Below, piece after piece: positions 42,701 to 54,700 of a stretch of DNA of 64,000 nt. Source of the stretch: Clytia hemisphaerica (Eukaryota; Cnidaria; Hydrozoa; Leptothecata; Clytiidae); the NCBI GenBank assembly GCA_902728285.1, contig CACVBU010000743.1:1087068-1151067 (forward strand), read 5' to 3'. A model generated the notes under the pieces. It was not told where the DNA came from, did no database searches, and worked only from the letters and a program-made list of their open reading frames with translations. Made by a program: the position numbers and the translations under genes. Position 1 is the first letter of the stretch. Each line of letters starts with the position of its first letter.

Positions 42701-45700
42701 CGTGATATGTCCGATTGAATAACTGTTATAAAAACGGTTGAACAACCTTGAGGGGCGGTACAATAAAGGTGTCAAATTCAAAAAGCTCATCGTCTCGAAG
42801 TCTCCAGTGTTTATATAAAGTTTGTATATATTTTTCGATACATCTACCCAAAGGCAGGGCATGGTCAAATCCCTGGACTTAACTCAACTGAGAGTATTAT
42901 ATTCCTTTGTTTTTCTTCGTGATCAAAAGGTAATCGAGCTGTGGCTGGGAATATTGATTAAACTCGGTTAAACATATAAGAGTTACGCTCGATAAAGGTT
43001 TATAAAAACATTGTTTAATCGCCCAGCTGAAAAATTGGACGTGAGATAGATCAACAATTCTTGGAAGGAACAGTCACTGGTGGTAAGTTATTCAAATAGT
43101 ACCTTGTTTCTTTGTAGAAGAATGATTCTTTTCTTCAGCCTCCTTTTCATGTAAATCGTTGACAGCTTTTTGAAGAAGATCTCTAGCTTCTTCATTCTGA
43201 AGTAGAAAAAAAAGATGAATAACAATAAGTAAAACGTCACGTGACTCAAACATCATTGATGACGTCGTGTATATTTGATTGGGACAGTTTTCAAATCTGA
43301 ATTTCGGCAACCAAGTCCGAATTGAAACAGTTGCATTGGAATGGCCCCATATCAAGTAGAGCTAACGTCAGGGTACTAAATTTCGAGAAACTCAGTCGTA
43401 TTTAGATGGGAGGTCAGTGGTCACAAAAAAGCACAGAGCAGGCAAGAAATGGTAAAAAAACGCCCAATTTAATAGGACCTTACCGAAGTATATTGCAATG
43501 GAGACATTCCCAGCTTATTGTTAACATCTAATGGTGCACCGTAATGTAATAACAATCCACAAATGTCCACGAAGTTCCATCTAAGAAAGAAAGTGACTGT
43601 TTCTCAGATTTGGATGACCAACGCCATCGGAGGGGTTTCTAAGTTGGCAGAGTACTGTGTTTTTTTTTCTTTTTAAGCACCCAAGTTTCACCCAATTTGC
43701 ACCCAATATTGAACCTCCTACCATCGATGAGATCACAAAGCATTTACAAAAACTCAAAAACAAGAAAGCAAACAATGATATTGACTCTGAGCTTCTAAAG
43801 AAATGTGAGTGCCCAGCTCTTCTTGACGCTATTCGCAAAATGAAACTAAATGTATGGGAAAATCTCGACATTCCCTCTGCATGGGGAAACTCTAGATTGA
43901 AAACTTTATGGAAAAGCAAAGGTTCTAAGAAGGATCCTACTAAGTACAGAGGCTTGAGTATCGGCTCAACAATAAGCAAACTAATTGTGAACATTATCCT
44001 GAGGAGACTCCAACCTTGGTACGAGGCACAACTGACCGATGAACAAAACGGATTTCGACAGAATCGAGGAACGACAGATGGGATCTACAATATCGAGCGT
44101 ATTCAACAGATCTCTAACCGTAAAATGCAACCCCTTTATCTGGTATTCGTGGACCTATCAGCTGCATTCGACCACATCCTACGAAAATGGATGTTCGACT
44201 CAATCAGACTTCGATTTAAGGATACCCAAAATCCTATCTTAATTGACATTCTTGAAAAACTTTACGAAAAAACTTCCTTGACGTTTGAAGAAAACACATT
44301 TGATACAACGACCGGTGTTCGACAAGGAGGAACGGAAAGCCCAAATCTTTTTAATCTTTACATTGACTTTTGTTATGAGAGTTTTTCTTGAAAAGTGTCA
44401 ATAGATCAAAGAAATTGAGTTCTTCCATCATAAATATCGATTGAATATCAATGCTATCTCACGGAAACAACGAAATTAAATGAGAAATGAAAATAGACAA
44501 TAGACCTTCCTTGGGGTACCACTGAGATTCCATGGCCAGGATATGCTGATGACCTAGTGTTGTATCTTTTGTCAATAGACGGTCTTCAGAAGAGCATAGA
44601 AATTCTTGATAAAATCTTCTCAAATTTTGGTCTTAATAAATAATACAAAAACTGAAACGATGATCCTCAACGCTGATGACATACCACCGTCTATTGTCAA
44701 CCTCAAAGGTTTTAACTTGAAATATGTCACCATCTTTCGATACCTCGGGGCCTATGTAAACTGTAAAGAACCCAGCACAGGAGATAGTGAAGTAAATCAA
44801 CGTATTCAATTAACTTGTGTAAAATTTGCTGAATTATCAAATCTCCTGCAAAATTTTCACGTAAACTTACGAACTTGTGTTTCTTTCCTGGATTGTTTTG
44901 TACGAAGTCGCCTGATATATTCATGTCAGAATTGGTGTCTAAGCACAAATCAATTGAACAGGCTAGACATCACGTACAGAACTTTTTTGAGACGCATGGT
45001 TCGAAATGGCTTCAAACAAGTGGACACTGACAATAATGACTTTCGATTATAGTCATTAATAGCGAAAACCTACATAAATTGTGTGGGACTCGTGATGTCA
45101 GTACTTTCATCAGATATCAACAATCCAACAACAGTGCACACGTCATTCGAATGTCTAATGAACGCTCATTAAAACAGCTTATGTTTAACGATGCCACTTC
45201 GAGAAAACGTGATCGTCCGATGAAAACGCTCTTGGAGCAAGTCATATCAGATAGAAATTTAACTATTGATCAGTTTTGTAAAAAATCTATTTCAGAGAAT
45301 GTGTGAGATTGCTATAGGGGCCCCTATAGGGCTTCTAATAATACAGACAAGCAAGTTGTCAAGTATTCTTTGAAGCTCTATGGCCAATCCAATCCTTGTA
45401 GGTTTTAGATTGTAAACTTTTATTATTATTATTAAGTTGCTAAAGCTCCAGCCCTAAAAGTAGCTTATTATCTTGTAAGGTAAAAGATTTTTAGATAATC
45501 TAAACATGGTAAACGATAGCCCTTGACCCAATAAGCATTAATATATGGTACATTATCAGGGTTGGCCAAAGTAAACATCTCAAAAAAAGAGCTAGAATGC
45601 TAAGCATACTCAGCCCTGACCCGAAATTTGGATCAGCTCATAAAATTGTTTAGCAAGTTGGGTGTGGTGGAATTCTACGAGGATTTTCTCGGAATTTCGG

Positions 45701-48700
45701 TGGCGGAACTTTTGTCTTTTTTTAGACGGTTTGACAGAAATTGGGGGTGGAATTGGCGGAATGACAGAACCAGGACCTTCTAAAACCCTGAATCCCCTAA
45801 AGACTTGTTTTATCTGAAATTAATTAATGTAAAGAATATCTTTCCTTATCCCTTTAGAGATTCAAAGGCTTCGAGCTTCTCTACAGATTGATGTAAAACA
45901 TAGGAATGTAAATGAAATTTTAGAAATTTGTAAATGAAATTTTTCTCCTAAAAGAATTCAGGTTTTGAGCCTCCACAGCCGAAATGAAAGTGGTTTCCAA
46001 ATGGTGCCTTAAAACTAACTTTAGTGGATTTTTTCCTTTTTTGCCTTACAAAAATCAGTTTTTATAGTCTACATATGAAATGTTGCCAAAATTTCTCGCT
46101 GGCATCAGACTTGTGCTGAATTCCCAAATCTCAAAACAGATCGTCCATTCTGCGAATACCACGTTCTTCTCTAAAGGGTTGGTAAATGTGACGATCTGAC
46201 CTGGTTGTTCAACCAAAACATTCTAAACTGCGTTACCTATGGCTTGAAAACAAAAACAAAAACAAAAACGAAAACACCTGAATGGATTTCAATGTTATGT
46301 TTATGTTTGGCATTAAATTTTGTTGCGATTGTTTTGCTTAAGCCGATCCCCACGCTCAAAGCTTTAACATTCATCCTAAATCTGCATGAAAAAGATCAAA
46401 GAGGTACGCCAACCAGAGCAGATTCTCTTATGGAGCCATGGCCTTTAGAGTGAATTAGTGTCATGCGCGGAGTGTTAGAACCTGCCCAGAGATTATAAAT
46501 TCCCCAACTTTGACAACTGTTTTAACTGTCTGTAAAGGATTGGCTTTTTAGACATAGCTTTGACGTACCGCGCAAAATCCAAGTTCAGATGGGGTCATGC
46601 TTACGAATCATGCTTCCAAAACGTGATTTCTAAAAAAACTACTATAGAAAACTTAAGCCTTAGAAAGTCTAAAGTTCACTGTGCCATGAGATTTCCTTCT
46701 TATTTTTAACTTGAACTTTGACCATTTTATTATCATATTTCAGTGTATTTTTTACATCCTTGCGAAATGATAAAACTTTTATTTATACATTTTTATACAT
46801 TGTAATTCTTTACAACAAAGGAATCATGCTTTAATCAGAAATTATTAGGGCTGAGATTACATGACTTTAATCAAAGTAAAAATCTTTCTCCTCACAGGAA
46901 AGAAGGATATATCTGTAAATTTTGTTTTCGTTTCGAGTGATATTTTTCGGAGCCGTTTAAAAAATTTGTTAACTTTATGTCTGTCCATTAATATAGATAG
47001 CAGTCTGCCTTTTATCATGTTCTTTTTGACTTCACTCCAATCAAGTTTGGTCTTCAAAATAACAAATTGAAAAAGAAATCATGCTTTGGCATTTATTGAA
47101 CAAGAGTAATACGTCATTTGGAGTTGAAAGTCTCCCAACCTTCCAGAGTTAAAACCTAAGTTAAGCTGATTCAAAAATAGACGAGCTTAACACAACAGAA
47201 ATAACTTTAACAATTTTGTACATTTGTTTTGTAGCTTCCATTTGGTTCGGTTGGGTTAGACTCCTTGCGATTGAAAATCATTATAAAAAAGGTGTTTTTT
47301 CGATGGCTTTGGATTTTGGTCTAGGATGTCTCGGAGGTAAGCTATTTGGCTGCTTGTTTATCACGTGAAAACGTTTTTCCAGTAGGCACAAAATGATGTT
47401 AAAGCAACGTCCGTCTAAAGGTCTTTATCATGCAGGCTGGACCGTCGGGGCACCTAGTCAAAATTGGGCAAAGGGACTTGCCCCTGGCCAGGGTTCCTTT
47501 TATTAAGCTTTTTTTTTCAGGATGGAAGTTGGAAAATATTTTCAATTTTCGTCTACTTTTAGTCATTTCTTGCTATTTTTCAGGATGAAACTAAATTGTG
47601 TAGCGACTGGTTAGAAATTTTGGAGTACCCGAAACTCTTTGGCGCTATTAAAGAACCTCTCAGTCTTTAGGTAATAGCGAGTTTATGTATTCGAGATAAG
47701 TCGAGGGGGGGCGGTATAAAGCAGAGTTGACATGTCTCCAAAATCACCGTCCACTTTTGCTCGACGACGGTAAAAACACCAAAATACCGTCGTCTGTTTA
47801 GGTGAGCAAAGGCGATATAGAGCCGTATATTAACTATCGACTCTGTTTTGTATCATTTCACTTACCGTCGCCCTCGATATCCTCCGATACATAAACTCGG
47901 TAATTAAAAGAAGACTGGAGACGACTTATTTCTTCATCATTATTTATCCCATTATTTATCATTGTAGGTTTCGCAGGAACCTTAGTTGGCCATCCATTTG
48001 ATACAGTCAAGGTATTTATATCCATTAATTACTTAATTACCGATTTTTATGATATTTTACAATTCACTGTATATTTTTTTTTTTTTTTTCATTCTTCATA
48101 TTTAATTTATTTACCATAGCCAGTTATAACGAAAAACAAGATCAAAGGTATGAAACAAAGGAAGGTATAAAACCTTTCCCATATTCTCGATATGCTTAAG
48201 TCAAGATTACATCATTTTTCCTATCGGAAACACCGGAAAGACCGGAATTTGACCCCTGTGTTGCTAATAACGCTCAGGGGTCAAATTTCGGTGTTTTTGG
48301 GTGCTGACGATAGGAAAAATGATGTAATCTGGGCTAACGCATACCAAGAGTTGTCAACCTATCAGCAAGATGGAGTGAAAAGAATAAGCCCGGACTTGCT
48401 GAAGGTTTTATTTTTACATAAGTGTTCCCATTTCATATAAGACACATGTTTCATATCAGGGCAGTGTCTGCCTATTGTTATATTATGCTGATATAAACAA
48501 AAAATGTTTTTCTTACCCTCTTTCTTATCATCTCCACATATGTGTCAATACAATGTGAAAAAGCTTGTAAATTAGAATTGACGAGTAAGCAAACGATATC
48601 ACTCTTATTCAAAAACAAAACCTTTACTATAGCAATATATTTTATTAGATTCGACTCAGCCTCGACAGCTCTTTAGTTTTTGAAAACTTTAGACTTAAAT

Positions 48701-51700
48701 GTTACTTTATTCAAATAACAGTATGAAGACTCGTGTTGCTGTAAAATGTTAAAGTTAGATAGCAAAGAGCGATAGTTAGATTGAGTTGTGGTAAGTTTTG
48801 AATAGTGGATCTCATTCAACCTGTATGAATCCTTTTTCTAACGATGACTTTCCATTACAGAGACAATCAACACTCGAGACGACGCTTTGCTCCAATCCTC
48901 ACTACTGTCTCAATTCAACTATCATCAACAGTTAGTTTCAAAACAAGCACTCATATAGTGTGCCTCCATCTAATAAAACCCTTCCATTTCAGCTAATACC
49001 CCTTACAATATTTCAAACAAATTTATTTGAGAAGTATTTCCAATTTTTTCAAAACTGATCTTAGAAACATAATTGCTAGATATTTTTGACCGTCTAAGCA
49101 AACTTGAGTCTACAAAAAGATTTTTGTCAAACAAATCAAGCAACACGAAAACATTTTCTTGAAGAAATAAATCCACTGTCAGTAACATTTAGTGCCTTCG
49201 CCCTTATGCGTTAATTTCAAAAAAATAACAAAGGTGCAGCATCCAATTCGCCTACTTTCACTTTCGTTTTTTAACTTCAGGTTCGACTGCAGAGCCAAGA
49301 TAAGAATAACATCAAATACAAAGGAACATGGAATTGTTTCTCACAAATCATCAAGAAGGAATCTGTAAGTATCTCATCATTTGATACAAACGAAAAGATT
49401 CCTCAAAGCCAGTATTAATTTTAATTTGATTCAATAGTCTTATTTTTGACCAGAAAAAGAATTTTGGCAGCGCCCAAGAAACCAACCTTAGCTGGCCAAG
49501 ATTTTTTATTTACTGTTACTGTATATATCTGCTACAGTATTTACATAATAAGACCTTGTGTCTACTATCACTTTCTTTTCTAAAAATCAGATACTTTCAT
49601 TGATGAGCAGATCTGATTAATACCTTATTACACGAATAGTACTGAATTGAAAAGTTTCGTGTTAAAGGGATAATCAGATGGTCTGAGATATTTTGCCTGC
49701 AGATAGCTTCTAGGATTTTAGGAAAAACCTCTAAATTTTTTGGTGTACTAATTTTCCTAACTCAAGTTATGCCACTTTGAAATTTTGAACCTTTGCTTGA
49801 AAACAATAGAAAAAAGTGTGAAAAGTCCCTGAAAAGTCCCATTTTTCAAAATTTCAAAGTGGCATAACTTGAGTTATGAAAATAAGTACACCGAAAAATT
49901 TAGAGGTTTTTCCTAAAATCCTAGAAGCTATCTGCAGGCAAAATATCTCAGACCATCTGATTATCCCTTTAATTAAAACCCCTTGAATTAAAACCAGCCG
50001 TGGTGTCCTTGAAAAAGCAATAAAATTCATGTTAATTTTAAGGCCGTTAAATACTTCCATACTTATATTCGTGTAATAAGGTATCCCAGTTGACAAAAAC
50101 GTCAGATGAGTCGGATATACTTCTTTTCATTTATTGCAGATGTTTGGCTTGTACAAAGGCATGGTATCTCCTTTATACGGACAAATCGGCATCAACGCTA
50201 TTGTATTTGGTATCCATGGCAACGTATTAAAAGCCCTTGGTAATCGAGACATTAAATCACAATTTTTTGCTGGTGCTGTAGCAGGCGGAGTGCAAAGCGT
50301 TATAGCATCCCCAATGGAGCTCGTTAAAATTCGTTTCCAGATGCAAGGCGAAGGAGTACTTAACAACAACAAACTAACGGCAGCCAACCAAAAATATTTC
50401 TACGACTCTCCTACAGACTGTCTTAAGAAGATTTATAAACACGAGGGTGGTGCTAAAGGACTTTTCCGTGGCATGAGTTTAACCTTAGTACGTTGCTTAA
50501 ACTCGTTCGGAATTTATTTCGCATCTTATGACTTCTTATGTAAAAAGACGGGTGCTGTTACGGAAGAATGTGTCAACGTCTGGAAACTCCTGCTCTGTGG
50601 AGGCACGGCCGGTAGTATTTGTTGGCTGATTGCCTACCCGACAGATGTGATCAAGACACGGCAACAGATGGACGGCATGGGACGTACCAAATACAAAGGC
50701 GTTATTGACTGTACCTTGAAAAGCATACACGAGGAAGGCTATCGTGTCTTGTTCCGTGGTCTGAACGCAACGCTTCTGCGAGCGTTCCCAACCAACGCCG
50801 CCACTCTAGCTACGGTAACAGTGACGTCAAAAATGTTGGAACAGAATTGTTGAAATTGAAAGTAGAAATAACGCGAAAGACTTGATTCACTTCTAACCGA
50901 TTAGACTTCTGAAGAACATTTAGAGGGGACGTATGGAATATAAATTAAAAACTCTTGAAAATGTCGAAAAGAATTACCGATTCATAACATATAATCATTA
51001 CATAATATCATTGTATCATTCAGTTTATGATATTACGTTTTACGTTTTGTTACCTTCGAGGTTCTTTATAGAATAGTTTATTTATCACTTGGACAATGTC
51101 GAAAAAAGAAAAATGATCTAAAATACTCTGAAAACAAGCAGCCTTCCACCCCAAAAAAAAACATTAAACAAAATGCAAAAATTGGTTCATCACGTCATTA
51201 TAGCAAAAGAAATAAAACATTTTTTTGCCCAATCACGCATCACGCCAACTTCTTGGGGCTCTTGTACTTAAAATCACGGAAAATTTTACGCATAAACTAT
51301 GTATTACACACTCTTAGTTTTTGTAGATTTGAAATAAAGATCTTCTCCCGTTTTTATTGACCCTCATTTACAAAACGCCTCTAAGGGACTACGAATTTTT
51401 TACCCAGCTTGCGTGGAAATTTTAATTCCCACTAAGAATTTAGCTTACTCAAATTTGCAAGAAAAGTGGTCAAACGGAAGGTTTTATTTTCAGATCAAAA
51501 ATAAACTCTACACGACAAGTAAACATGGATTTTTAAATGCTTTACTGGAGTTTGCTGAGTTTTAAAACGAAAAAGCCTCTTTTTGAGCTTTATTGGTAGA
51601 ACGGAAATTTGTCTGAGACAAAAGCACTTTTAACAATGGCAAGAAGGACGCGTAGATTTCAGTAGCGGTCACTAAAGTTTTAGCCAACAGGGTGTGACTA

Positions 51701-54700
51701 AACTTTCAGGGTAAAGCGAAAGACTTACGTTCTAAGCAAACCGCCAATTTATTGAAAATATACAAAAGGGATTTCGTTTCTATTTAAGATCAAATCGTAA
51801 AAAGATCTAGAATACTAATAATACCTTGCAGCATCGTGTAAGGGTGTATTTCCACGTTGATTGGTGCAGTTTACATCGGCTCCACTCTAAGCGAAACAAG
51901 CAACATGCTGAATGGACCTACCTGTTTATCAAAATCAGATAAAAGTAGGTGTTCTATATTTTACTATTGGTATTGAGCAAACACAATAAGTTTTAGAACA
52001 ATTCAAAAACGTCTGATTTATTTTCTTTTATCATTGTGTAACTTGGTCGTCTTTTTTTGAAAACTTTATGACGAAAAAAAATTTTCCAAGAAAAATTACT
52101 TCAGCCACATTTAAGGTACCTTGCACTCTATCTTTCTGACAAAAATCATGAAAAACTAATGAAGCAATTTTGCACCAAGTCCAAAAAACCTTATTTTTAG
52201 GTAGTTTTTGGCCCAAATTTACCCCCAATTTTTTTTTCAAAATCGGGCTCCGTCACATTTTAGGCATTGCTATTTTGTATCATTGTGCAAAAAATGAAAA
52301 AAAAATAATGAGCCGATCCCGAGAAAAGCTGCTAACAGGAAAATGGTAAAACAGAATTTCCCCCAAAAAAGAAAATTCGTATTTTACGGCGAAAAAAAAT
52401 TTTCCGAGAAAAATTAGTTCAGCCACATTTTAGGGTGCCTTGCACTCCATCTTTCTGCCAAAAATCAGGAAAAAGTAATGAAGCAATTTTGCACCAAGTC
52501 AAAAAAACCTTATTTTTAGGTAGTTTTTGGCCCAAATTTGCGAAAATCCGTATTTGACGACGAAAAAAAATTTTCCTAGAAAAATTACTTCAGCCACATT
52601 TTAGGGTGCCTTGCACTCTATCTTTCTGCCAAAAATCAGGAAAAACTAATGAAGCAATTTTGCACAAAGTCAAAAAAACCTTTTTATTAGGTAGTTTTTG
52701 GCCCAAATTTGCCCCCAAATTTTTTTTCTCAAAAATCAGGCTTCGTCACTTTTTAGGCATTGCTATTTTGTATCATTGCGCAAAAAATTAAAAAAAACTA
52801 ATGAGCCAATCCCAAGAAAAGCTGCTAACAGGAAAATGGTAAGAGGGAATTTCCCCGAAAAAACGAAAATCCGTATTTTACGACGAAAAAAATTTTCCGA
52901 GAAAAATTACTTCAGCCACATTTTAGGGTACCTTGCACTCTATCTTTCTGCCAAAAATCAGGAAAAACTAATGAAGCAATTTTGCACTAAGTCCAAAAAA
53001 CCTTATTTTTAGGTAGTTTTTGGCCCAAATTTGCGAAAATCCGTATTTGACGACGAAAAAAAATTTTCCGAGAAAAATTACTTCAGCCACATTTTAGGGT
53101 ACCTTGCACTCTATCTTTCTGCCAAAAATCAGGAAAAACTAATGAAGCAATTTTGCACAAAGTCCAAAAAACCCTATTTTTAGGTAGTTTTTGGCCCAAA
53201 TTTGCCCCCCAAATTTTTTTTTCAAAAATCGGGCTCCGTCACTTTTCAGGCATTGCCATTTTGTATCATTGTGCAAAAAATTAGAAAAAACTAATGAGCC
53301 AATCCCGAGAAAAGCTTGTAACAGACGAACGGACAACGGTCAAATTAAAGGACCTCCCGGTAGGTCCAAAAAGTGATATGAACGATGTTAGAATGCGTCG
53401 GGAAGTCTTTCCCTGCAAAAGCATCGATTATTTGAGAGAGTGGAGAGAGACTTGTGGTTGATATTCGAAATTGTTTTTGTTCAAATTGATAAATAGAATA
53501 CACTCTTCTCGAGATGCATAAATTTATTGTTGTCCTCGTTTTCAAACAGATTTCATTGCTATGAAATTATACATTTAAACCAATATAAATTCCCAAAAGG
53601 CAAACATTAACTCTAAAACAAAAGTACTTCAAATTCAAAATGTCTCAAGAGTTGTAAACAACACAAGTATCATTGTGAATATGTAATTTTATAGCAATGA
53701 AATCTGTTTGAAAACGAGGACAACAATAAATTTATGCATCTCGAGAAGAGTGTATTGGGCGTGGTATAAAAGGGGTTCCTTTGGTCAGCCTGTTATTCGA
53801 CATCGGTTATCTCTTTTGTTTCGTCCGTTGCCATAATTCAGTTATTAGTAGATTTCAAAGAAATACCTGTAATAATAGAATGGCAGGCCCGACATGTCCG
53901 TTGGAACAGGTGAAATGAAGTGCAGTATTTCCTGTATTATCTTTCAAATTCGTTCTTGATCCGTTTTTTAAAAGAATGTTGACACACTGAAAAGAGATAA
54001 ACAAAGAAACAGATTTGTTGATTTTGACTTATTTCATCAAAACACAAACTGCTCGATGTCACCTAGCCCGGAGTCCACTTAAAGCTTTATAGACTGGATG
54101 GCGCGATTAAGTGTACTTCACTGGACTCGGCGTCATATAAAAAATTATCAAAAAGCAAAGTTCAGCCAAAAGTAGACTCTAGTCTAGATGTTACCTAGTG
54201 CTACCACTAGGGTGGAACCTTTTCAAAAACCTCTTCTATCCAAAAATGACAGATCTAGTTTAGTCCAGGGATTTAGTACAGTATAGTAGCACACAATAAA
54301 TGTTTTACCTCAATGTTATTATACTGGCATGCTAAATGTAACGGTGTCCGACAGTTCGTCTTTGTTTTGACATTGGGGTCGGCACTGGCTTTACCGACCA
54401 ACAGCTTGACAATGTTCTCGTTGCCATGGAGACTGGCCACGTGGAGGGCGCTGACGCCGTCGCTGTTACACATGTTGGCGGAAAGTGTGACCGTTTCATT
54501 TACGAATTTCTTGAAAGAAAGAGAAAAAATATTCAAAATTCATTGCCGTACAAAGCGATAAACGTGAGATATCATAATCTATGAGTGCGTTTGACTGTTA
54601 CATTAGTGACACAGTTTTGCGTTGTTTTAGCTAAGACCGGTGAATATCAAAGTACCTACCACTTGCAAATTCTGGATTCTAGGCCGGCGAATTATTAGCA

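Noticed and set aside
45079-45306. A separate small gene
   Set aside because: It is the C-terminal part of the retrotransposon polyprotein in a shifted frame.
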